Both the position numbers and the translations under genes were made by a program. DNA of 64,000 bases from assembly GCA_037176845.1 (NCBI GenBank), contig JAYKXP010000001.1:558001-622000 (forward strand). The letters run 5' to 3'. Positions 21,013-33,800 of this stretch are shown piece after piece (the first letter of the stretch is position 1; each line of letters starts with the position of its first letter). This stretch comes from Paramarasmius palmivorus (lineage: Eukaryota; Basidiomycota; Agaricomycetes; Agaricales; Marasmiaceae). The notes below the pieces were generated by a model that was not told the origin of the DNA, did no database searches, and was given only the letters and a program-made list of their open reading frames with translations.

Positions 21013-22291
21013 ATGCCTGAGCCGGCTGATCTATATCGCCGGTATTGGACGGGTACCTTTGGTATCTAGAGAATCCCGAACAATGATGATTTTGACTCAC
21101 TGTTGAGGATGCGCTCAGTGAGCAATACTCAGTCCTTGGCTCTAATTTGGGACTTTATAAAGCAACTGTACCCTATGGTGCCGCCCCACTTTCGTACTTT
21201 ACGCAGGCGATGTACGATCCCAACGTAAACACTGAAAAGTCTTTTTGGAACGCCGAGTACGTGGTGCCAAAAGATTCTTTCCGGACGTGAAGGCATACTC
21301 ACTGATATCTAGACCAGATACGCAACTTCATCGTAGACACCGACAGAGTCTTTGGACAAAGGTATATCTCAAGTGATGCAAGAGACATCCCAAAATGTTG
21401 ATTCTGATATGTAGGGAAGGCGACGTCAATGTTTTGCTCGCTTTTTCTTATGCACAATAGGGATCTCCCTATACATGGTCTTTTGTATCTTCTCGTCATT
21501 AATCCTGGTGAGCGAATATGACTACTTTGTAAATTAACGAGACTCATCATGTTCATTACTAGTGGCTCAAACCTCCGAGTGTCAGTTTCAAGATGGACAA
21601 TACGGGCACGGGATCCAATACCCCCAGAGTACGTAGCTTTGAGACTCTGGATAGTACTACTGAGATTCTTACCCATTCAGGTGAACTTCACAATGGACGG
21701 TGTCACAATACCGCTCAAAGCTAACATTTCGTAGGTGCTTCGTCAAACACTTTCTATCCTGCGACTGAGCGCTTTCTAGTGTCAACAACCCCAACTACAT
21801 TTCGGCGAAACTCGACAAGCTTCAGATGGAGGTAGGCCTGTTGACTTACAGTGTGGTCTAAGGACTCATAACGATGTTTTTCCAGTTGATCTACCCTACC
21901 AGGGTTGCGAGCGTGCCTCTCGGAGAAGTCTCCTTACAAGACATCACATTCAATACCAACTCAAGGACAAACTTCACGCTTTCATTGGATATCGATTATC
22001 AGTACAAGGTCGATCCAAGGAGGAGCGTACTCATTGATGTTGCACAAAAGTGTGGCATCCTCAGGAACAAAAAGAGTAAGCTGAGGGTGGAACTCCATAT
22101 CAAGGTAAGAACACAATCTTGTCGGTTTGACTAGCTAATCACTCCCCCAGGCTAATGTCAGAGTACTTTCGACCGCGATAAGACCTACAATATCAACCAG
22201 CTTCGAATTTGATTGTCCAATTGAACAGGGCGTTATCGAGGTGGGGATGACATATATGACCTTGCGGAGAGCACTGATCTTTAGTGCATAG
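21013..22291 (+). CDS. LEA-2-like single-pass membrane protein of basidiomycetes
   Basis: Multi-exon gene. A cytosolic part (VLGSNLGLYKATVPYGAAP, then a basic stretch HRRHRQSLWTK) precedes one membrane helix (FFLCTIGISLYMVFCIFSS). An ectodomain typical of LEA-2 folds follows: WLKPPSVSFKM, VNFTMDGVTIPLKANISVNN, NPNYISAKLDKLQM, LIYPTRVASVPLGEVSLQDI, then TNFTLSLDIDYQY, CGILRNKKSKLRVELHIKA, NVRVLSTAIRPTIS and a terminal CPIE. Introns of about 50-80 nt separate these blocks in consistent phase. The chosen start (ATG 21013) with a splice to the acceptor before 21150 keeps the frame, but it is the least certain point. Homologous fungal proteins are vacuolar or plasma-membrane proteins of unclear function (Tag1-like); that placement is inference. 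Confidence 0.65.
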
Positions 22292-22782
22292 GCCATGAGA
22301 CAGCAAGTCCCTGTGTTTCTGGTAGCTAACGAGGATTCGTGACGCCTGCTCCCGCTGTCATCAGCTCTTGGGTGGATTAGGACGGATACCGGATGATTTA
22401 TAGGGCATAGGTTTCTCCGTGTACTTGGCCGCTCTGAATCAGTGGCAGGGTACTTCTTGCCACAATGCCAGATTATGATACGAATCCTTGAGACTAGGAA
22501 TGCAGCCGGCAGTCTTGTGCCATTGATCTCGATACACCGCTAGAATCATCTGACGGGTTACAATGAGAAGACTGTCCAGAAAAAGACAATAGAGAAGATA
22601 AACCCGAGTCAAAGACGAAAAAAAGGAAGTTTGTGAGCAGACCAAGCTGTTGGTACTTGTTGACTTACTTGGTATATATGACTTGGACGGTATGACTTGA
22701 CGTGCAACACGTTCCTTCTAATCCTTCACTTGTCCTTTACTTCTACCTTTCATTTCTATTTTATATCATTCTATCGCATCTA
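22292..22782. other. Intergenic region, promoter side of the NYN gene
   Basis: No gene is seen. The stretch before 22783 is pyrimidine-rich (ctt/ttc tracts), as often seen upstream of fungal starts. Confidence 0.5.
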
Positions 22783-25647
22783 ATGCTTCGCTCAAACTCT
22801 GATACGACCACAACAACGAGTTCGCCAACTCCAGTCAGTCCTTACTTCTCTTCAAACCTACCCTCCGAGTCGGAAACTACGGATGGCGAGTGAATATCTC
22901 AACCCCCAGGCCGTACATTACTGACTAGCTCTGCAGAAATACCCGACCTTGGGCAGTTTGCTGCCGTTTTTCGAGCTTGGAACCATTTCCAGCCGCTTCC
23001 AAGAACTGTTAGCACAACTCTCGCTGCCCGGCAAGATCAGGCGTCTTCCTCATCTCGCACTCGATCCTTTCCAGCATCGTCTTCAGCAATTGAATCTGAC
23101 AGCGATCAGATACAAGAGAGTTCTACCGTATGGAATCACCGACCAATTGCGTCCTACTTGTCGTCTCTGGCAGACACCAACAATACCACCAACACCACCA
23201 ACACCACCACCCTGACCGACACAGAAACTGACAGGGAGCGGCAGCACCTACGCAGTCACATATCCTCATCTATTTCACCCGATACCTCTCACCACAGAGT
23301 CTACGATGTAGCGACTGCCGCCTCCGATGATGACCCAGATGTCGACATTGACGGCGGTCCGCGCCCTTCTGATACTGAGGGGGAACAGCCTCGCATGGTT
23401 CAAATAGAAGATATGGACGAGCTTGACTCTACGTTTGGCCACGACATTTATGATGATGATGAAAGCAATGGGAAGGATCTACGACATGTGGAGCCGAACA
23501 ACTTGGCCTTCGATCAACTGCATGTCAAGGATGACCACACGGCATCCTTGACCGACCTTGGAGATGTCAGTCTTCAAGATATTGAAGAGCAGCCTTCACT
23601 AGGACTATTAGATGAAGCCCTTCGTTATATTGCCGCAGAGCGCGAGAGATGGAATGCTCAGCGTGAAGCAGGCCTTACCAATGGAATGACGAACTCCCCA
23701 TTGGGTATTGGTACGTGTTCAGTTTCTGTGCTTATAATTTACACTGATCATTTGGACATAGAACCCCGCCGGAAGCGTCGCCGAAAACGAAGAACACCAC
23801 GCGCTCATTCCACCACACGAACTACCACTGCCAGTACCTCGTACTCGCTCGCCGATACTTCTAGTTCTTCCACATCATTCCCTGCTTCCTACTCGACACC
23901 TTCTCTTCTGAATACCATTTTTCCATCCGCCAATGGCAGAGACGATGGCGATGATGGCGATGCTGATGATTCTTCGTCCTCTTTCGACCAACATTACAGC
24001 AGTGGGTCACTACACGGTATCACACATCAGACCAAGTTCAAATCGACACCGGGAACTCCCGCTCGTAGACCTAGTCGTCGAGGTGCAAGCAAGCAGGTGG
24101 CAAGGCACTCGCCAACGCAAACGAAGCTCAAACACGCGAGGTCCACACCTCAGCTGCGAGACGTTCGGCAAGAGAGCGTGGTCGACGAAATCGAAGAAGA
24201 TAATCCACGGGTACAGCAGCTGAAATCACTAGGCAGGAAGCTGGAGAAACTCTTCCCAGAAGACCGATCATATCTCCGGCAAGTGGGATACGGTTTGCTC
24301 GGTTCCCCACTTATCATCGGCGGACATAGTCCGGGTTCTTATTTTGATCGTCCCACTGGAGACGAACTAGCATCAGACGGGGTACTTGGAGCATTTGTTG
24401 ATACCAGAGGCGGCCAGGCCCACGGTCATCAAGGATGGTGGCGAGGAGGAGAGATTGATTCATGTATTCGTCGATCAGTGCGTTTACCACCTTACCAAGA
24501 TTATTTTACTCCATACTAATGAAAGGAACAGTTCAAACATTCTTATTGGGCTATTGAACTATTTAAAGCGTCACCCTCGTCAACATCCTCAATACCATGA
24601 CGCGTCTCAATCCTCATCCGGACCGGACAATCCTGCAGGAAACTTCATGTCTCCAAGTTACCCTAAACCACCTAAACATCTCTCGCATTCGGCACTAACA
24701 CTCATCCTCGAACGAGGTCGGCCAGTAACCCGGAGAGTATTGGTCACGTCTTCTCCATTATACCAGCCTATGACTAGTGCCGAAATGCTGGGTTTCGAAG
24801 TTCGAGTATTTGCTCGTGTCCCAGATTTAGGGGATGGAATGGATAGACAAAGAGATAATGCGGATCGACAACGACAAGGCCTACCGTTTCATGGCCACAA
24901 GAGAAGTGTGAGCTCTGGCTCTTTCACTACTATCAACAACAACGTAAATAACTCAGGGACCGGAGGTCCTGAACTTTCTTCATCGCCAAAGAAAGGAAGA
25001 AGACGAGCTGGCAGTGTAAACACTGCAGCGGTAGTAAACAATGGTCCACCTGCCAGCAGTAACAATCGCAAGAAGGGTCACTACAGAGGACCTTCGGGAG
25101 GCGGCACGTCCACGGAGAGTGAACAGGGCGGGAATGGTAGTGGAAACGGAGGTTTCCCGCAAGCCTTTGTGCGGAGTCTAGGCGGTGCCGCCTCAATGAA
25201 CATTTCCAGCGGAAATTCATCGACAACACTGTTGTCGTCCTCGGTTCCCAACTCTAATGTGTCCACGCCACCAGTCACAACTCCTGGTCAAGCTGCCCGT
25301 ATTCGATATCGCGAGCAAGGTGTAGATGAGTTGTTACAACTCAAGCTTCATCAGGCCCTAGCCTCTCTCGATGGGCCTCCTCCAAAAGACAGCACCATCA
25401 TTCTTGCAACCGGCGATGGGAACTCGGGGCAGTTTAACGAGGATGGGTTTCTTGGTAGTGTGAGGACGGCGTTGAAGAGAGGATGGAAGGTTGAGCTATA
25501 TGCTTGGGAGGGGGTCTGAGCCGAGCATGGAAAAGAGAATTTGGTGAGGGGAGTGAGTGGGGATCCGCTGGTGCACGAGATGGGCCTAGGTTCAAGGTCA
25601 TTGGCATGGAGCAATTCGGCAGCGAGTTGGTCGAACTTTATTTTTGA
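22783..25647 (+). CDS. NYN-domain (PIN-like RNase fold) protein with low-complexity regions, frame-broken
   Basis: Starts MLRSNSDTTTTTSS. A disordered Ser/Thr/Asp-rich region follows (IPDLGQFAAVFRAWNHFQP, later NNTTNTTNTTTL and a basic RRKRRRKRR). The NYN-like domain begins RLIHVFVDHSNILIGLLNYL (intron about 24478-24531 restoring DHSN) and continues RRVLVTSSPLY, ALASLDGPPPKDSTIILATG, DGNSGQFNEDGF, TALKRGWKVELYAWEG. This is the VDxSN ... ATGDGN ... GW.VE..AW pattern of NYN/LabA-MARF1-type domains, predicted RNA nucleases. Two frame changes are seen: one near 24405-24420, before RPTVIKDGGEEERL, and one at a run of five G at 25510-25514. As written, the latter ends the protein at 25519. One more G would extend it to about 25647 (FKVIGMEQFGSELVEL). 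Confidence 0.72.
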
Positions 25648-25973
25648 TGGTGGACTATCAGAAACCTATGCCTTCCTTATCTATGTTCTGGCTTTTATAT
25701 TGTATTGGAAGGCCGAAGAAATGCTGAATTTTGTTGTATGGCAAGACTAATTACTGCAATAAGGCATATACATTGTATCCAAGAATAGTTAAACATAAAT
25801 ACAGGTAGCCCATGTACGTGTATAGAAAATTCATATTGCTATCCCTATTCCGTCATCTAAACTTTGGGGCAATGAGGTCTGGGAAACGAGCACTCCTTCC
25901 TGTAAGTGCTGGGTGTGTAAGCGCGGAAGTAGACGACACAAGGCGATGTGAGGGGTACACATGGCACAAGTCA
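25648..25973. other. Short convergent intergenic region
   Basis: 3' flanks of the NYN gene and the DUF6533 gene; A/T-rich, no gene. Confidence 0.5.
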
Positions 25974-27400
25974 TCATTTTGCCTCGCTTGAATCAGCGTG
26001 TTCACGAATGTGCAGGATGACTCGGCTAGTGAGTACGGAGTACAGCACTCGCTCGAGTCTAAAACTTTATGTTAAACCACGGGAAGCAGGAAAGCGCTCG
26101 AAGTACTACTCACGATCCAAGAAGATCAAGTAGTGTTTTCTATTTTGAATCCGAATGAGACAGTATAAGATTTATTTAGGAATGCCCACTGACCGGTGCG
26201 AAAGAGTATCACAATGACATTTGTAAGAGACAGCCCTGTGAGCAAAGTCCTGGTTAAAAGCGACGAAGAGATCCAATAGTAAACGAGGCAAACCAAAGAG
26301 ATAGACATAATAAAGTATTCCTGCGAAGAGAGTCATGCTGGGCACAATACGACGCAGAGAAGCGAAACGCACCGTCTCGATAGACAATTTTTGCGAGTGT
26401 GTTTCGGCCCCCGTTGCACCCTTCTGAAGTAGTTGATATGCAGATCAAGGGTTGCTAGTCTGCGAAAGACGTACAATTCCTCATACAAGCAACTGCCATC
26501 ACAGCCAAAAGCCCTTTGAAAGCTCAGTGTCAGGTCTCTGTACCTAAGCAAATGCTTATGAGTTACCTGTTTCGTAAACCATCAACAACACCCAACAGAT
26601 CCACGAATAAGACTGTGAGGATCTCACAAAACATCCGCGTTCGTTTGAAGCCAACCCGTTAGCAGGACCAACTATAGTGTTGCATCAGAAATTGTTAGGC
26701 ATTCGAAGAAAACCGGTCTCACAGGTAACAGTTCTGAAGAACCGCTCTTGAATTATGATGCTGGGTAGCCAGCAGATAACGAAGAAGATTGGAAGCAAGA
26801 TTGCTAAGGTCCTGGTTCGTCCAGAAACAGCCCATGCACGAGAAGTGAGGATTACTAGCTTGACATCAGAATAAGAAGCGGCAGAAGTCACTTAATCAAC
26901 GTACTTTCTGAGAATGCCATACTCGCAGAGAACATCCCTGTGAAGGTAACTTTGAGCTTGATGCATTCAAGAGATGGATTTCCGTTGCACCCACATCCGC
27001 TGGCCTCGTAGTAAATCAAGCACATAGTGTCATTCGGCTTGGGTACAAACTGTCCTGAATGCCAAATTCGGCCGTTTGTGCATTCAGACATAAATTGGAA
27101 CTTACTGAGCAAAACGAGACCACATGTGTCGATGAAGGGCATATATCGTTGCAGGAGAAATAAGACCTTCATCACGCTGAACGGCGAGGACCAGATATAG
27201 TTGATCTCCATTGCGAGGGTAATCAAGTAGTCGTAAACTAATACTGCAACACTGACAACTGGATTCGGTCAGTGCTGGTATGATGCTTCAAGCAAGTCTC
27301 AAACCGTGAAAATACTTTAGAGGAGAAAGAATCAGTGATATGTTAGGAACCAAGGAATCAAACGCACTGAGACTAGTTGCAGGTTGAAGGCTGCGTCCAT
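25974..27400 (-). CDS. DUF6533 seven-helix membrane protein
   Basis: Starts MDAAFNLQLVS. After two short introns (possibly with a 10-nt micro-exon around YFH) comes the DUF6533 core: LVYDYLITLAMEINYIW, SSPFSVMKVLFLLQRYMPF, IDTCGLVLL. Later exons supply further helices (RAWAVSGRTRTLAILLPIFF, then LFAGILYYVYLFG). The end is the typical RVLYSVLTSRVILHIRE followed by a polar tail, with the stop at 25974-25976. The family is greatly expanded in Agaricomycetes. It is receptor-like by topology, but no ligand or function is known. Internal exon joins between 26100 and 26900 were not all resolved. Confidence 0.7.
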
Positions 27401-27636
27401 CAACGCGTCCTGGGACATCATAGGGAGAGACATGATGGCTTTTCACCAGAGCTCACCGATGAGACGAGTGTATATACCGTTTTGGAGAGGCCACAACTCA
27501 TTTCTTTCGGGTCCACAAGGTGGTGCTGATCGATCAAGAAACCCATGGGAGACCATACTGAATCGGAGAAGCAGTTCCAGTGATGCAAAACTATTGATAT
27601 CATTCCAGCAATCTCTACAGCGATGATCTGTTACTA

Positions 27637-28042
27637 TCACAATGCTTCAGCTGCTGATATGTACAGCACTAGAGGCATAACGGTGAGATGCCATGTCAAT
27701 CACGAGGAGAGGGCGACTCACCGTTGTTCCCTCGAATGAACGCATCCCCGTATCTGTTGGTTACTTTCCCATTAACATGCTCTTCTGTTTGCTCCAAAGC
27801 AATGTTCATATATCCATCGAGACACGAGAGTATGCCTAAGAGTTGCATAAGAAACGCGCGATGCAATTTAGGCAAGCAGAGAACGTACCTCGGTAGTCTA
27901 CGCCAGAATTCAGACGAACGATGACCTTTTTCCCCACTACACCCTTGAGAAAGTCTGTCGGTGACCCAGTGTGGCCCTGAGGGGGGGCTGGGGGAGGAGA
28001 ATGGTCGTCTATTGGTTGTGGTGGTGGTGGTGATTCGTCCAT
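27637..28042 (-). CDS. LSM6: U6 snRNA-associated Sm-like protein LSm6
   Basis: Three exons. A proline-rich N-terminal extension (MDESPPPPQPIDDHSPPPAP) is followed by the Sm1 motif SPTDFLKGVVGKKVIVRLNS, GVDYRG, an intron, then ILSCLDGYMNIALEQTEEH, NGKVTNRYGDAFIRGNN, an intron, and the terminal LYISAAEAL. This is the canonical LSm6 sequence. It acts in the LSm1-7 ring (cytoplasmic mRNA decapping) and the LSm2-8 ring (U6 snRNA in splicing). The proline-rich extension is longer than in yeast. All joins are in frame. It is divergent from DIM1 with only 74 bp between starts. Confidence 0.93.
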
Positions 28043-28116
28043 AAAAGTTTTAGCGCTCGAACGCTTGTGACTTCAAGTCAATAAGCGCCCAGGTCTGCAT
28101 ATTTTTTTCTTCCACC
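28043..28116. promoter_or_regulatory. 74-bp divergent promoter between LSM6 and DIM1
   Basis: Start codons at 28042 (minus) and 28117 (plus) leave 74 bp for both 5' UTRs and core promoters. A T-run (atttttttctt) lies just before the DIM1 start. Confidence 0.6.
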
Positions 28117-29335
<1,219 letters not shown>

Positions 29336-29592
29336 TACCACCAGCTTGTGGCTGCCCTCGTCACGCCCATCGTTTTGGTTCTGATAATAACAGATCCAAG
29401 CCCACCGAGCCCAACCGACATGTCGGTCGTGGGCCAGAAAACCACACGAGTCTGTCTTTGCGTGCCTCGTTACTTGTGCTCCGGGCAGTGCAAGGTATTA
29501 TGAGCTTTATCATATTCTTTGTCTAGTTGTATGTAGTCCATGAGTACAGGGTGGTATGTAGCCAATAACGGCGTGTAATTTTGTACCAATAA

Positions 29593-30567
29593 TCACGACA
29601 CATGGATTGAGGAGATCTCATCCGCATTAGATACTACAAGCGATTCATAGAGATAAATGATCCCGAAGAGAAGGAAGAGCACTGCTCCGCCAAGGGTGAC
29701 TGTGTGAACTGTTTGAGCGAACGTGTTCGCCGAGCGCACATGAGATGAGACTCACTATGCTTGACAGAAATTTTCGTTGAAACATATTTGCCTCCAATGA
29801 CAGCAGCAGCAGTACAGCATCCATGCCCTATTATGGTTCCAATCGCCACTACATATGCATTCTGTTGACGGAAACATTCAGCGATTGACACGTCACGGAA
29901 AAAGTTCAAGACCAACATGAGCTGCTCCCAAAGCAATGGTTGCAATCTGACTACGGTCACCCCACTCTCCCAAGAATGTGAGTACGAACGCTTTCACAAA
30001 GACGGGTCCTAAGAAGAAGCTGCAGAAGTTTCTGGCGCCCTCCATGAAAGAAGCTTGTGATCTGTGGTTGTGAGCAGGCCTGTGTCGTTCTTCTGAGCTG
30101 CTTCGTCGCCTGCCACCCTCTTCCATTTCTTCAAGGGGAATAACACGACCGTTTGATTCGGGGGCGCCGGTGCCATCGTGTCGCGCGTCGTCTTCTTCGA
30201 TTTCTTCCTCTGCCTCTTTCATCTCCTCTTGGATTTTCTCGTTCCCCGCTTTCATCTGTCGCCCTTCTACCATCATCTTAGCCCCAAACACGAGGAAAAG
30301 AATTCCTGCTGCCAATTGAGTCCACTGTCGTGGCAACAACGAGGGTAGAATATGGCCCATTGCTGCGGACAGGATGGACATGACCACGAGCGACCCAAAG
30401 GCTCCAGCGAAAACGACGGCTCGCGGGTTGCTCATAGCGAGTATGGCTGCTATCAAAAAGGTTTTGTCTCCCACTTCTGATACTATGATCATTGCAAAAG
30501 ACTGGACTAATGCCTGGAGGGTGCCCTCAGTTTCGACCTGGCTGCCATTTCCTACACCGGTAGACAT
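29593..30567 (-). CDS. GDT1: GDT1/TMEM165 family Ca2+/Mn2+ cation exchanger
   Basis: Starts MSTGVGNGSQVETEG. It has the two family signatures: ALVQSFAMIIVSEVGDKTFL and, in the second half, LTFLGEWGDRSQIATIALGA (E-x-G-D-[KR]-[ST]), each in a cluster of membrane helices. Between them is a long acidic then basic loop (EEMKEAEEEIEEDDARHDGT). Exons continue NAYVVAIGTIIGHGCCTAAA, VIGGKYVSTKISVKH and VTLGGAVLFLLFGIIYLYES. It is a Golgi/ER membrane protein supplying Mn2+ for glycosylation and buffering Ca2+ (family knowledge). Joins are in frame and the stop is at 29593-29595. It lies tail-to-tail with DIM1. Confidence 0.92.
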
Positions 30568-30815
30568 CAAACACAGGACTCGCGGACTAGGAAAACACGT
30601 TAAGTGCTCGTTTCAAGCTGATAGAACACGGAACACACTTGTGGTTTGAGGGTAGGAAGAAAGAAAGATGTAGGGCCAAAGTTTTGGTTCGGTGGGGTGG
30701 TGTCAGAGCATAATACTTCCTTCTATTTTTGGAAATTCTCCGAACTTGGTTCCTTCAAATCTTACATTCCTTCGCAGACCCAGGTCATCGGTATATTATC
30801 AAGCACCAGTTCTAT

Positions 30816-33800
30816 CTATTGCTTGAAAGGAAAAGAATTGTTTATTTTTGCAACAAAAATATCTACACGCTCCCCGGTACTCTGTACGGTATGGTGCTTG
30901 TCCGAGGACCTAACTCGAACGCCGCCACCTTTGGTTGTGGTCGTCAGACCTACACCATGGATGTGGTAATCTTCGCCGACAATTTCCTTCACGGCCAACA
31001 TCAATCGATCCAAACGCGAAATAATGCCGAACGCAGTAGATACGCCAACACAAAAGATCCTAGCAGTTGAAAGTTGAACTTCTGTGACAACAAGAAACTA
31101 AGGAATCCATACATGTATTGCTCGTTTTCCAACGTCTCGGGTGTGAGTGTCCGAGGAAGACCATAATCCTCCTCTGCTTCTCGTGGAACAACATTGAGTC
31201 CATGATACTTCAGCATGAAGCGATCTATCAAAGGACATGGTGTGATTTGAGGAAGTGGGTTCCCGGTTCGTAAGGCTGTCGCTATCATACCTTGACGATT
31301 ATGAGTTATAGTATGCAAGAGAGTAGCCCGAAACTAACTGACTTATGACAGCAAGAATATCCCCTTGGAAATTGGGGTCTGAGAATCGAGTTCGACTGAG
31401 GAAAGCCCGAGTCCAGGCAGGCTCCAGGTGCTCGATCACGGATAGCAAATGTGAAAGTGAGTAGGTGAGCGCGCTTTGCATGCTTGTATATCAGAATGGA
31501 AGCCATCATTGAGCATAATTCGCACTCACAGCTGAAGTTCAAGTACTCGGTGGTATCGTTTAGCTGGCCATCTCCCACGCAAAGAGAACTATAAGATAGG
31601 AAAGATCAGCTACAATGGCTTCACTGACTGTCTGAGCCTACTTCGTAGATGACGTTCGCTTTCAAGACAGCAGATCGATTCAACTTGCTGCGATCGCGAC
31701 GAGGCTCGTAACAATCTCTTGGCTTTCCTCTGTGCTCCGGGAACTGGCGTATGAAAGAATAGCGCAGTAAATCGCTCCAATCTCGGATGTGGTCGTGGCA
31801 AGTGTGGCACGTTGATATCTTCTGATTGTGTAGGACGGAGGGAAGAATGAGAAAATGCTAGGCGAGTATTGAGTCAAACTGTAGCAAGTACGTATGGATT
31901 TGACCTACAAGGCAGCGGTTACTCCGACTGTAACGAAGAACAAATCGTCGCTGTTGATTCATTAGCTGTTAGGCGAGGCAGACGTAGATTGTGTAGTCAC
32001 ATACCCATGCAACGTCCCATCCCACACCCTAAAAATAACGAATGAGTCGAGGCACTCACAACGACATATGTAAAGCACTCACAGGATTACCAGGTAAGTG
32101 AATGATACTGTCCTGGTACGAATAACCTACGACCTGGATGAAGTCGCTCAGCGATCGCGGTCTAACTGATGGCAATAGGCAGCACGTACAAGGAACGTCG
32201 TGACAAGGAAAATAAGTACCGTCATGGGTGGACCTGGATAATATAGACGCAAGTAGAAAAGGAACGGCATCGCGACAGCACACACTGCTGCCAAACCATA
32301 TGGACTGCCACGTCCAGAGCCAGTGGACATGTACCTGTAGGAAGAATAAGATGCCCGGCAAGAGGAGACGACAGAATCTACTTACCATAACACCATTCCG
32401 ACTAGACCTCCCAAAAAGGTACTGGTGAATACGTGCAACTTGTCCAAAAGTTGTATCTCCTCGGAATCGTGCCAGAGTCAATTGTGCCATGATACTGGTG
32501 ATGTCAGTGGGGCGGTCTGTACAATGATTTCACGCTGCTCACATTGCCCAAACAAATCTGTTGTCTGCAAAGTGGGTTAGAAGTCGGTCTCCTCGGAAGC
32601 GTTCCTTGCGACTCACTGTACGCGAACTGAGCCGACGACTGAATGAAGGACGGCAGGCACATAAGAACTGTCGCAGATATTTAAGAAACGGTACAATAAG
32701 CAGAGTAGGCGACTCAACTGGTCAATATTCCCGCTTTCACAGCATACAGTGCGTTCCCGCCCCCTAGGCCAGCGACGAATTTGTAAATACCGCTAATGAA
32801 CCACTCAAACACATTGCTAGGGGGAAGTGCGTCGGGATCTCGAGGACGGGCCATCCCAAGATCATTCATTATCGCCGAAGTCAAGCCCTGAATCGTATCG
32901 GGATCTTCCTCATCATGATTGATCCCATGCTCGTCCAGTTCCCACCCGTTCCAGCGAAACATGCGACTGACTGGGGTCCAGAGCCGATTGTGACGACGTT
33001 CTTTCTCGAGACGAATGACTTCGTCGAGCTATCGAAACAGTGAATAGTTGGAATAACGCTGGAAAACGTCAAACTCACCAGTTCCATGATCATGGTCGAA
33101 AACCGCATGAGGTGATACTGGTAGACGTAGCAATGAAAGAGGTAACGATGGCTTGGAGCTTCAACATCTGAATCTCCCTTCACATCGAAAATAACTCTCC
33201 ATGGTTCAGTAACATTGTGTCTAGCCAAACAACAGTTCGTTAGTGAAAGCGCAAGGTGAAATCTCGCAAAACGCTGGCAACTTACCGCCCTTGGGTCTTG
33301 AAATTTTCGCGAGTAGCGTGACATGCTTCTCTCTCAAGGCTTGTAACTCGTCCAGCTTCTTCTGCCATGCATCATTCTTGTTTTTTGTACTCACCCAAAA
33401 ATTCCATCTCCCTTTACGAACATTTTCAAGCCATGCCTGCATCCACACCAATGACTCTCGACAGCTAACTAATAGCTCGTCGCAGCATTCATTCAAGTAG
33501 CTCTTTCGAACGTTCTGTGTAGTATTCACTTCTTGGATCGTAGAAGTGAGTGTTCTCCAAGTCCAAATATCGATGTGACTCGAAGACGCCCACAGCATGA
33601 TCTTCCGGCTTGTGCATTCGCGGTAGAGAAATATGTGAGAGATGTGAAAGAGCATTGAATAAGAGATTGTGATGGTGCGAGTGATGATGATGGTGATGCG
33701 AATGGCGGTGGAAATGGGCATGAGAATGTCCGCCATGAGAGTGGGAGTGTGGATGGAAGGCACTCTTTCGAAGGGTTCCGGACGGGGTAGTGGGAGTTCC

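Noticed and set aside
24950..25280. Overlapping minus-strand frames inside the NYN gene
   Set aside because: Antisense shadows of its low-complexity Ser/Gly/Asn region.
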